Part shown: positions 47,761 to 59,159 of the stretch, piece by piece | Position numbering within the stretch: position 1 is the first letter of the stretch | How the letters are laid out: every line of letters begins with the position of its first letter | DNA from: Daphnia carinata | Lineage: Eukaryota; Arthropoda; Branchiopoda; Diplostraca; Daphniidae | Reading direction: 5' to 3' | Assembly: GCF_022539665.2 (NCBI RefSeq) | Contig: NC_081331.1 | Location: 248,001-312,000, forward strand | Length of the DNA stretch: 64,000 bases | The notes under the pieces: model-generated | Told to the model about the DNA's origin: nothing | Seen by the model: only the letters and a program-made list of their open reading frames with translations | Databases searched by the model: none | Translations under genes and position numbers: made by a program

Positions 47761-47989
47761 AACGGACTGATCAAAGGCCTTACTTTTTTTTTGCAGTGCA
47801 TGAAACGTTAAATCGAATTCTTTACTAAAATCCGTAATCGTCGATTATTGCTCCGGGATTCTTCTTGACGTTCTTTCTTGGTAAAATTGAACCAAATAGA
47901 AGGACACATGTTGCAAGTTTATTATTTCCTTCATTGTAGTTGTTTCAGTCACTAGGAACGTTTTCATTGAAAATTTTTTAATTTGTTTA

Positions 47990-49010
47990 ATTAGTATACT
48001 CTTCGATTCGATGTATTTCCAAAACGGTTAATTTTATTTAAAAAATAAAAATTATATCGGAATCCGTATTCAATTTTGAGCATATCCTGTGGTTTCCAAC
48101 CAACTCCAATGACTAATAGTTTTTGCGAAAAAAAAAATTTAAGCCCGACTTATTTTGTCGGCCTTAAATTTAGCCCGACTTTTCTCTTCCGACCTCATTT
48201 TCTTCGTTTCTCTTCACTTTTTTAAATCTAGTGGCAATATAATGCCGATTTTCGTGGTCAACGATCAATTTCGCATCGGTATCATGTATTTTAAACTAAA
48301 TTTAGAATTTTACGAAAATTGAAAAAGTGAGAAGGCTATAGCCTTCTCATTTTTACGAAAATCGTCAAAAAGCAAAATCTCTTGGAATTGAATGAAAATC
48401 ACAGGCTATAACCAAAATTGAACGCTGATATCGAATCAGTAATTTATTTTGTCGTTAAATCAGTCGTTTCTGAAATAACGGAAAAAGTGTTGTTGGCGCG
48501 CAACCTCAATTTTTTGTTTTTTACAGTTAATTCAAAACCTGTAAGCCCAACGTCAAAATGAACCCGATTTTCGTTATCAGCGATCAATTTTGAATCGGAA
48601 TAAGGTGTTTTAAACTAAATCTAAAATTTGACGAAAATTGAAAAAGTAGGAAGGCTATAGCCTTCTCATTTTTACGAAAATCGTCAAAAAGCAACATCTC
48701 TTGGAATTCAATAAAAATCACACATTACGCTCAAAATCGAATGCTTATTCTTTTTGGCGTATTAGTTTTGCTGTTACGAATGAAGTTTTGTAATTATGCG
48801 CAATCAAAGTGTTATAGCGCAACTACTTAAACATTTTAGATTCTAAAACCATAAGGTCTATGTAAAAACAAAATTCGTTTTCGGAATTCTTGCTAAATTT
48901 TGAATTTATATCATAGATAATTATCTAAATTTATTGATATTATTTTTTAAAAGGAAAATTTTTTAAGCCCGACAAAAAAAGCCCGACAAAATAAGCCCGA
49001 CTTGGAAATT
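47990..49010. repeat. second cluster of the 25.6-27.2 kb repeat family
   Basis: Three to four partial copies: the CTCTTCGATTCGATGTATTT block at about 48000, palindrome GAGAAGGCTATAGCCTTCTC perfect at 48329-48348 and with one change near 48647-48667, CACATTACGCTCAAAATCGA near 48720, and clustered AAGCCCGAC motifs at about 48140 and 48965-49005. No gene. Confidence 0.7.
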
Positions 49011-49749
49011 GGAACCAGTTCTAAATGTGTTCACCAGATGTCGTCCTACTGGAAAGACTTAGGCCATGAAGTACACTTTATCGGTATTCTTCATGCTTGG
49101 GCTTAAGCAGCGACTGGTCGCTAGTCTCTTGCTGGACCTATGATCCATAAAGCCCGTTCCCTATCGACTCCCCATCGAAAAATGGCAAACAAAACGAGCT
49201 CCAATTAAAAAAATAAAAATAAAACTAATGACTAAAATATTTTAGGAAGAAAATGTCTAGACTCAAATGAAAGCAAACAAGAATAAACTACTTATTCTGG
49301 TACGCCGTATCTCCGAATCGCAGAAAAGTAGCCATTCGTGTGATTGAATACAGTTCAGTTCATTATCGTCATTACCATGCCACTTTAATAGACACGTATA
49401 CGTGTGATTTTGCGATTCTTAAAGGCCAAAAGGATTACCTTTAATGTTTGTTCGCTTCAGTTTGCGGAAACCAGACAATAACAATTCGACAACAGATACG
49501 GAATGTGAATTTTAAACATGTACTATCGGATAAAGAAACACCGAAAGGAAAAGCATTTAATTACGGTGTAGGTGAAATACTGATTCAGCACAAAGAGGAA
49601 TAACATATATCGTATTCTTATGTTAGCAACAATGACGGAGGCTTACAACATTGTATAAGTAATAATCTGTCGATGGGTTCCATTTTTTTGTCGTCTTTAA
49701 AATTTTCTGCTCACAAATGGGCGCGCATATTCAATCAGTTTGTCGTTCA

Positions 49750-49766
49750 ATATATATATATATATA
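49750..49766. repeat. (TA)n microsatellite
   Basis: A run of eight TA units within otherwise featureless AT-rich DNA. The surrounding 49.0-50.0 kb shows no gene; part may be 3' UTR of the downstream-transcribed DH44 gene. Confidence 0.8.
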
Positions 49767-50025
49767 GGGAAAATAAAGGGGGTCTGTGAGTCAAACAGAT
49801 GTTGGTTTCTTCCTTTTTTTTGTTTTTTTTGGAGACGGGGAACCGTGCAATTACATAGTTAAACAGAAGAACAAATTTCAAGGTGTAGGAGAGATGGTAG
49901 TTGGGGAAAATTACATAATTATCCTCGTCGATTTGAACCTCATTCCTTGATCCTTGTATACATTAAAAGTTTTGTCGCGTTCCCCTCTATATTCCGTCTT
50001 TGCAATCAGTCCTGCCGTGTATCTC

Positions 50026-51025
50026 CTAGGTACTAAATCTGAAATAGAAAGCGAATACCATTAAACAATCTTATCCATTGATTTTTTTTAAATTTCCCTT
50101 CAACTCTAAAAATGTTGTTATCCTAATCACATTTGAAACTGACCTCGTGGTGTGTGTTTGTGTTAGCCCTTGGCCCGTCGTGGCCCAGAGTTGTTATGGT
50201 GCTTTGATCGCTGCTGATGCTACTGCTAGCTGGCTCATCCTTTTCTCATCCGATCTGCCATACACATGCATAAAGAATTTTAGATTTGGCTATAATCACT
50301 TGCAAGACTTGTGGCCTCCACAAATCAGAAGGTATGTATAAATAATGAAGGAAGCGATATCTTACCCGTCAGCGGAGTCGACTAGATCGCTTCTCTTGCG
50401 GCGTTTGCCGACCCTTTCAAGCTTGTCCTGGTTCTGTTTAATTTGGTTACCCCATTGGCGACGAAGCATCTCCAATCTCAGCCGGCTACGTAGAGCTTCG
50501 ATCGGACTAATGATGGACAACTGCGAGTGGTGGTTGCTAGATGAGCCGCTATTGGAGTGGCTCTGGCGTTTCGAACGATCCTTTTAATTTTTTCGAATAA
50601 TGGGTACAACATCAAACATCAATCACAAACAATCCAGCATTCGCGTGAGTTCTACTTGTGCATGCCGTGGTGATGCAGGCAACGGACTTGTATGAACATC
50701 AAATGAAAAAAAGAAAACAGCAAAATGAGATCTACAATACCTGAGATTGCCAGCCGGAATCGTCTTCTAAATTCTGCTGTCTCTTCATGATGGGAATTGC
50801 GGGAAAATAATAGAGGTCTCCATGTAGGTTGTTTCCATCCTTATACGTATCGGCTGATCCATCTGCTGGATCCAACAAAGCCCACATTTCGGGAATGCTT
50901 TGTCCTACTTGAGGATGATGCGCCTGATGCTGAAATCCGCCGACCGGCTGGCCCATCACAACGCTACCGCACCAACCCATAACGATGAGCCAGACGGCGG
51001 CGAGAGCGGTCACGTGCCACCGCAT
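50026..51025 (-). CDS. Dh44: CRF-like diuretic hormone 44 (DH44) prohormone
   Basis: A secreted neuropeptide precursor; DH44 peptides act on CRF-type GPCRs to raise cAMP in osmoregulatory epithelia and brain circuits (family knowledge). Exon 1 (51025-50741) codes a signal peptide (MRWHVTALAAVWLIVMGWCG, cleavage likely near VVMG-QP), then a spacer. Exon 2 (50580-50366) begins DRSKR, a dibasic cleavage site, and carries the hormone: QSHSNSGSSSNHHSQ then the conserved core LSIISPIEALRSRLRLEMLR, RQWGNQIKQNQDKLERV, and GKRRKR, giving an amidated Val C-terminus. This predicts a 52-residue amidated peptide. Exon 3 is only 13 nt (50038-50026), ending in TAG. The three lengths sum to 513 nt, in frame (170 aa). 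The exon 2 acceptor has a poor pyrimidine tract; exon 3 is inferred from phase and a good acceptor. Confidence 0.92.
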
Positions 51026-54000
51026 TGATGATAGATGTGCCGTTGTTGATAAAAAAAAAGTCTAGTAGAAATAGTAAAAAAGAAAAATACAAAATAAACA
51101 TCATTTGTTTCATCCGGTGATAAAGATCACATTCCGTCCTTGATAGCATCAGCAAAAAAAAGAGTGGGAAAAAGGAGAAAAACGTTGTTTCGATGGTGTC
51201 GTATTTAATGGCTCAGGCATGAATCGCGAACAAATCAGAGCGGAAATGACACAGACTAATTAATTTTTAATAATCGAGCCTGAAATTTTTTTGTGTACCA
51301 AAAATAGTTTCGGAAATGGTTAGAATTTAGCGAGATCGTGCTCAACTTCCATGTCAGGCAATAAACTATTCCATTTATGTTAGTCTAGGTCTCTTTTTAT
51401 GCGGGAACATGATCCAATAATAATTCATTACACATCAGTAACCCTCGACTAGCCCTTGTAACTTCGATATTGGCTTGCTACGGCTAGGCCAAACCTCTCC
51501 GTGTTTTGTTATGAATTAAAAACATGATGGAATAAGAAAGGGGTGCCAAACTTTCTGTTGTTTAGATTGATATTTTTGTTCCTAGACAACTCCGATGTAA
51601 CGCACACGCCAGTTCACAGTAGATCAATCTAAAAATGGCCGACGAAGTGGTTTTTTGAAAAAGGTTGAAGAGGTTTCTGATACGGCGGTTGGCCGTATCG
51701 CATTCGCCGACTTGAAATCACACCATTAATGACGTCACAAATGACGAATTAAAATTCACCATTTTTGATTGCATGCCTATGAATGCGATACGCACCGGTC
51801 TGCCTGAAAAATCCCAACAAACATCCGTAATTTGATGCCTATGATGAAATGACGCTTCCTTGATGTAACTCTGAAAAATTGGATTGAACTCGGAAAACTT
51901 GCAAGGCTTGCTGTAAGTGACCAAATACTTTTAGCGTTAGCCTATTAGCTCTTGTGCAGTTCCGCAAGCACACTTCCTATTGACCTAATCAAATCACGTG
52001 ATCGTTCTTTCTAGTTTAATCCCAACAAAGTATTTGGAATAAATCAAACGTCAACTTTAAACGAAGAATAATAATACGTACGTGATGGACAATAAGGTGA
52101 TGTAAACAATCAATATGAAAAACACACTGTCACTGAGCACTTGACGTCACAAGAAAATGTTCCAAGATTAGTTTTCCTTTTTATACGGATGACATAATAA
52201 TCAAAACGGGCACAATTGTCGCTGTAGAAAATAGAAATAAACCCCGCTGTATACGTCAAGTTAAGTCGTTTTCTCACTCTTTCTCTCGCTGCCGAAAAAG
52301 AGGGGAAAATCGGCTTAGAAACGCGCTAGCGGGAAAGGTCCACAAACAACTGGCGGCAAAACTACGGGTCCGTCTCGCTTTTTATATTCGCGCACTCCCG
52401 CATTGATCATTCGCCGCGATCGCCGCCCGCCCATTTTCCGGTTCTGTTGCCTCTCAACGGACCACCGAGAAGAAAAGGGGCAAATTGTGACACCTTCTTT
52501 TTAAAGTTCCATTACTGTTCAATGAAGTTGCTGAAAGCTGTCTAGAAATAGACATTTCAAAAACGCACGGAAATGATGGTCATTACTGAGAAGTCCCTCA
52601 ACAGCTGACATTCAAGGACGCTGTGACAAATGCGTCAGTTACTCACTCAAGTATAAGAATAGTCTAAACACAAACTAATTTCATGAGATTCAAGGAAGAA
52701 CTATTTTCAATCAGTCCCCCCCATGTGTTGATTAAGTGGCATAAGATCCTTTCCCTACGCATGTTGAAACAGCCACGTTACCAAACAAAAAAACCAATAA
52801 TAAACATCGCCAATGAGATAAAAAGCCTACAACTTGGCTACTACTACGCGTCCGGCTATTGGGCAATCACACGTTGTTTTTCCTTACGGAGAAAAAGCGC
52901 GGAATCATGGAGAGACAAGCTTTTTTTTTACGCATTCTGGAGTAACGTATATCGTGAAACGTAAAAGTGTAAATAGAGACGATAAGAAGAAAGAGACTCT
53001 TCAGCATTCGATATTCCATCATTATACAAATGCATTTGCATACACTGAAGGCCTTGAAATTCCGTTGACCTCAAAATCGATTGAGGCTATGTTGTCACCA
53101 ATGTTTCAATGGTTTCTGTTGCATCATCAACTATTTATAAAAAAAAGCATAACAAGAAGCCCTACGCTAACTAACGTCTTTTGTACTCGTAGGACGATAA
53201 TCGCGAACACACAACAAGATGACGAATAACAAAGTGCGACGGGAATCAATACTACTCATCACGACCTATCCTTTTTAATGTTCAGCTCTGACCTCCATGT
53301 CGTCTAGTCGAAATAACCACCGATAAAAATGCAAGCACAACCGTTAAGCTCTTCAGCGTTTATCAGTTTTGTATATGACTTTCTCTTTCCTTTCATTAGC
53401 AAGGCGACATCTGGGATACAGGGTCTTGTAGTCTATACTGCATGTCAATGATAACCTCTTCCCAGCAAAGTTTAGCTTGTTGAACATAAGGGAATGCTTA
53501 TTAAACAAATACAGGCGAAACGAAATTTCGCGGCTTTTCCTCTCTCTCATTCAAGAGAAGAGTTGTATAGACGGGAGGTGCACTGACCGCTTTGAGTGGA
53601 CCCCAATCACCCAGGTCGTCTGGGTCATGGACATTTCCAGCACGGTTTGCATGTGTATATCTCCGCCGACATAGTTCCCTCTTTCACGCTCTTTTCTGTT
53701 TTTTTTTTTTTTGCTTGTCTCTGCAGAACAGATAGTAGTGCACCATCTATCTAACAAGTATAGCTGGTATGTTCTTAACTCAAACAAAAATGGTGGGCGA
53801 TGTGAATGGGGTACTGTAACGCTTTAGTGGGAGAGAAACTTGGGCTTTGTCATAATACGAAGGACTAGCATGCGATTCAGTGTCACTGTCGATGCATTAT
53901 CAAGTGGATAAAAACCTTTTACTTGATTACGCACACATGTGATTTCTAGACAAAACTGGTTAGTTTGGAGCAACATGAAACAAAATTGTGTTGTGAAATC

Positions 54001-56012
54001 GAGAACTTGGACCCAAGAGTCGTAATTTGTTTACTCGTAAAAAGGCAAAGGATGAATTGTTAAAGCAGAAGCTGAAGCTTTATCAGAAATTGGATTCAGC
54101 ACCTTGGGAGTACGGCAGACTGAACAGTCGGGATCAGACGCAAACAAGACTGAAATTAATATTTGAATAAGGACGACGTCTTTCTGCATATAATCGAATA
54201 AGGACAAACAATTCAATTCGCCTCGCAGGAACTCTTTGTTGCAAGTTTTACTCAAGTTTTGAAGGAAAGATACTAAATCTTACCTACAAAGTATTACGGG
54301 GACAAGGTCAACTTGATTAAAGCGGCAAGCAAAACACAACGGCCAAAAGTGCAGGGCAGAACAAGAAAAATCCCATTAGTAGCCATAACAAGGTCGGATC
54401 TAGTTTTATAATGAAAGGGATCTGAAAGACGAGACGAAGCTCAGAAAGACAACAGTCGGATCATTTTTTTTTTTTATATTCCAAGCCCTAAAGCTCATTT
54501 ATGCGGCTCTTGTGTCACGTCAAGAAGACAATCTCAGGAAAGGACCTAAATGACCATAGCAATATGTAGAGGAGGTATATAACGAGACACGTAAAATCAC
54601 ACGCTCACCGAGTCTATCTGTGATCATTAGATTTGTACCTGACGGCGAATGCAATCTTCTTATGAAGAATGTGGTCCAATTTTCTCTGACTCAAATCCTA
54701 CTGTAGGTTTAAGCATCTCTCTTTGGTCCCGCTCGACAAATTTTGCTTTGAGATGAGTCAATGGCCCGCATAATTTTATCATGGATACTGCCTTTTAATC
54801 AATCCAGTGAGGATGAGCAATTAAACCATCTTAATTCTAATCGAAATTACGGGCGCAATCCAGCCCGTAATTCCATTACTGATGAACCGCGTAATTACGG
54901 TGGATGTTGTAATCAACGTAATTGTGTTACGCGTTTGCTAATGAACGAAATAGCACTTTATATGCATTCGAGAGAAAGACAAACTCACCTAAACCGGAAA
55001 TTGAAGCGGAATTGGACCAAACTGACGAGGGACTCTGGATTTCGCACGCGACGACAGGTAGAAGAGGTATTCGAGAACGATGATGGAAAAATGTACCCTG
55101 TAAAGTTGTTGAAGGAGCGATAGACTGAGCACGCCAAGATAGGGATAATATGATGGGAAGAGTAAGCGGGACGACGCTTTATATACCCCCCGCCTCCTCA
55201 ACAACGTCATCGCTTGCTCCACCGCCATTGCGACGTCGACGACGACGACCTTCACGGAAGAAAAGACAAGAGAAGGGCGTGCGACAGAGTGAAGTGCAAA
55301 ATCGAAAGAAACGATGGGCGGAGATTTTACTGTGCTAGCACACACAGACCAATTTCACGGGGGAGAGAAGGAATTATGTTCCTGCGCCTCACTTCTAATC
55401 CGCTAGTGGGGGGATATGGTTGAAACGCGGTCTCTTTTGAAACACTCGAGTGCATCAATGAGTTGTCTCGTAAAAATGTGTCGGGGACTACCATTTTCTC
55501 TAAACCAACATCATCTACTCTTAACTATATAAATAATACTGTGGATACGTAGAGGTTATTTACCTGATCAAATAGCTTGTGGCCTAAGTAGATCTCTGTT
55601 AGACATTGCTCTTTGATATATGAGAGGAGCCAAGGGACCAAAGTGCAATCGTGCTTGCTTCTTCCACGTTTGGTCTTGTCGGGTTGTAGGGCATATTGCA
55701 TCAGCTTAAGAGATTTGTTTCCTGGGTGCGGGATTGGCTGTTTTCGTTTAGTTGATTCGTCCACGGGTAACCCACGTAGTCACCACGCGCCGACACGAAT
55801 CGCCTACAATCGGTCGACTAAGAGACAGAATTGAAGGATTGTAATATATCAAGTCATTGTTTATCACCGAAATGCCACAAATACACGAACCATGTGCCTT
55901 ATCAGGATATTTCCGCTTGACGAAGAATAGCAAAACGTTTGATGTAGACAGACTTTGAATTTGGACTATGTAATGGATTGATAAGGTGGGGACCCCATTT
56001 AGGTTCCACGTG
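51026..56012. other. about 5 kb intergenic DNA, no supported gene
   Basis: No frame here has a recognisable domain or splice support. It should contain the DH44 promoter and any 5' UTR exon (transcribed leftward). I note a TATATA box-like sequence at about 55180 (GCTTTATATACCCCCC) that could direct rightward transcription, and an inverted repeat AATTACGGGC...GCCCGTAATT at about 54845-54872 followed by more GTAATTACGG-type repeats to about 54905. The 120-codon frame at 54761-55123 runs through that repeat and is doubted. Confidence 0.5.
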
Positions 56013-57505
56013 TCAGGCGGTTGGTGATTTGTTAAAGTACAAATCATTCATTTTCTCATAGAAGTAGCGAAAGAAAAAGAGCAGATTGTCGTAGCTCCCA
56101 TCATAGCTGTTGGTTTCTTCGTTTCCGCGTCTGCGTTCCTCAAGGCTCACGACAGCATCGTAGATAGCTTCAATAGTAGCCAAATAACTGTCAGGTTTGC
56201 CTAGCTGATAGCGCCAGAAAAGTGACTTCCGCGTCCGTAAAATGACACACGGCAGGGCTGTAATGAAAAAAAAAAATGTTTAAAATAAAAATTGATATCT
56301 TATGTTCGCTAGCGTGAGACGAATGCGTCACCAGGTGGGAAAAGGGACACATGGTGACGGCAAAAAAATTGAGCTTTCTACTCTGTCAATTTTTAGACAA
56401 TCATTTATAAAATTGGCAAATATTTAAAAAGGTATTCACATGTACGCTAACAATTTATGATAATCAAATTGACAACTTCCATCTCGTTTCATCATCTCAA
56501 AGTCATATTTTACCGAGGAAATAGGAATGCAAACGCGAATTTGTTTCGCGGTCGACAGCGCTCTGTCACGCTATATCATCATTTCTAGAGCGTATGGACA
56601 TGGCCATGACGCCCAACTATGTCGGCAAAATCTTCACCAATTTTCTTTTTTCTTGCATGCCCCATTTTTATGGTTTTAAAATAAGTTTTTATTGTACTTG
56701 CTACAGATAAAAATCTAATAAGAATTAATTTTACCTTTTAAACGGGGATCCTTGTAAATTTGTTTGGATTGCGTCCATGTTGAATCAATAAAAACCATTT
56801 TTTTTATTTCAGTCGCTCTGCTAGCCCCCATGGTTGTCATAGGGACGGCTCCTTCACAAGGATAAACCAGCACCACCTTTAAAAGAAAAAAAAAAGAAAT
56901 GTGAATGCATTCCTCATACGGTATTAGCCGGAATAAGCACATTTCATTGACGATAAAACCAGAATGAATTCGTCACTATGATCTCAAACAGAAATTGACA
57001 CAATTTCCGTGCACTTTTAAAACATCAATTTCCTCGGAAATGCATGGTTCGGGGAAACCCGTAAACGAATAAACTAATTACGGAATAATCTTAACCTTTA
57101 ATTAAAAAAGCTATTGACTTACCCCATCTTCTAAACTGTAATCTGGGAAATTGGGGAAGGTATAAATTTTCACCATTTCTGGAGCAACAACAGCAGCATG
57201 AATACTTGTGCTTTTCCCATCATGCTCATTTGGGTGCTTGATAATGTCTATATGGCATGGTAAGCTCTGAGAATTAGAATATTTGATGTCAGCTTCCGAC
57301 AATAATTATATATAAATTTAAACCTTACTGTTATATGGGGAATTAATTCTTTAATTTCTGGCAGCGGTATGTGGCATGTGTAACAAAAAAATTTTCTTGA
57401 TTTGCCACAATTTTCACAGTTGCCTCTTCTCTCTATCTCATCAAGGAATGTGGTGCTGGATATTTTGAGGCCAGAGAAAGGTTCTTGAGAATCACATCTT
57501 GCCAT
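56013..57505 (-). CDS. DTWD1: DTWD1, tRNA-uridine aminocarboxypropyltransferase
   Basis: DTWD1 makes acp3U in tRNA D-loops (position 20) from S-adenosylmethionine (family knowledge). Four exons: 57505-57329, 57266-57123, 56876-56735 and 56257-56013; total 708 nt, phases consistent, 235 residues. Key blocks: zinc-binding [20 protein letters not shown], then [36 protein letters not shown], the DTW-type motif [19 protein letters not shown], and [20 protein letters not shown] plus [16 protein letters not shown] in the last exon. It is shorter than the human protein, chiefly in the region between IYTFP and FIDSTW. Starts at the first ATG of the frame (MARCDSQEP). It is transcribed in the same direction as ASPH upstream, 1.65 kb away. 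Confidence 0.93.
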
Positions 57506-59159
57506 GCAAGTAGAGAAAATGCTGCGATGGGCAGTTCGTGGATTTTTGAACTTGCGTCCCGTGTGTTTATTCCTGTAAACTTCGGCTATATCAGACCTTT
57601 CATGTGCTGGTTCGGTAGATCTCGTTTCCTGTGTGTCAAAAGGAAGAAAGAAGTATTTGATTACGTAATTTGACTATAACTATTTGTTTGTATTATAATA
57701 CCATTTTTAATTAAAGGAACTCTTTCCAGCTTGCTAAGAGGAGTGACAAGTTTCAACAAAACGATTCATTAGCGAATCCTACGTTGATTGTTAACGTGTG
57801 CGTTCTCAATTGCTTCGCCTTCGTCTGCTTGGTAAGCCTGTATACGTGAACGAACCGCCATCTATAACTTATCTTCGTAACGAAAACGTTTGGTAAATGA
57901 ATTCCTTACATTCCTAAATAAATAAATTCTAGATGCCTTTCGTCTGGGATCACTAAAGAAAAAGGAGAAACTAGACGGTCATTACAGCTTTTCCGTGGCG
58001 ATCGGTTATGTAACTTTAAAATGAAATAGTTTCTCTCCATCAGATGAAACCTTTCGGTATCCTTCTGCAGAACAGTAATATATTATTTTAGCGAAGGCAA
58101 AAACAAACTTTGTTTTAACAAGTTTCTTGCAACTTTTCTATTTTCTACACGTTTTCATAGCTACAGAAGTCTAAAACTTCTTTCTTGAATTACAGCCTCT
58201 ACGACGGATCGCCCAAAGTTGGTGGGCATGATTTTGAATAATAAAAGCAATCTGTGCAACACGAAACTCGCGCTTTTTCAAAGTGCTGACAGCGATGTTC
58301 ATTCGAACTTACAACGTCTATATTGCAAACAGCGTTCGCGTTGGCGCATGAGAAAAAATGTCGTTATCGATTTTGTCCAGTGATGGTGTTTCAAATTGAC
58401 AAAATACTCTTGACTCACATTCGACGTACATCAAATCTGGCCTTCTTCGCTATTTGCATTTGGTTGCCCATTCAGAAATGTTTCCCATGTTACACGGTTG
58501 ACTCGTTCTCAAAGGCGACAGGTCCTACCATGCCTACTCTGTAGAGTCGTGGTCCAATTTTATCTTTGCTTCTTGACATGCACACATGAAAAAGACAGGG
58601 ACTTACCCATTGGCAAAACCAGAGAAGAAAACCATGGGTTTCGATCGGGATAAGCATTAAATAATGGCAATATGGAAAGAGAGTGCTTCCAAGAAATGTA
58701 CTATCGTTTCGAAAGGATGTTTAAAAGGAGGCTCTCATTTCACTTGAATGGTTTTCCTCGAAAGAAGTATTCACACGATGAACTTGCCTTGGAGAAATAT
58801 TTCATTCTATATCGAAGCATGACGGTAATCAAGATTGATTCTGTGTAAAACTGGAATACGCTCGTACATCTGTCACAAAGATATTTAGGTTAGCTTATAG
58901 CTCCATTTCTCCAGTCTTCAGAGATGGAAGTATGTGCCATACTTGTGGACTTTGAATTGTATCCAAATGCTATATTGGTTTCAGTCCTTATATATAAGGC
59001 ACTTTGCATTGCAAAAAAAAAACATGGACTTCATTGAAAAAATATAACATGTCACTAAAAAGCACAGAACACAAGAGAATGAATGAGCTTTCATTAAGTA
59101 AAGTAAAGCTGCAAGATATTGGCACTTCGTTGGAGGAATGAGAACATGAAATTGAATCT
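57506..59159. other. intergenic DNA between DTWD1 and ASPH, no gene seen
   Basis: Short frames only, none with domains or a persuasive start. The right end should hold the 3' UTR of ASPH, and the left end the promoter of DTWD1. No repeats of note. Confidence 0.5.

Noticed and set aside
47360..47761. Complete 133-codon zinc-knuckle gene
   Set aside because: Frame reads through a former intron and starts after a frameshift; better seen as a remnant.
54761..55123. 120-codon open frame
   Set aside because: It runs through GTAATTACGG-type inverted repeats, lacks a domain and has no splice or start support; likely chance.
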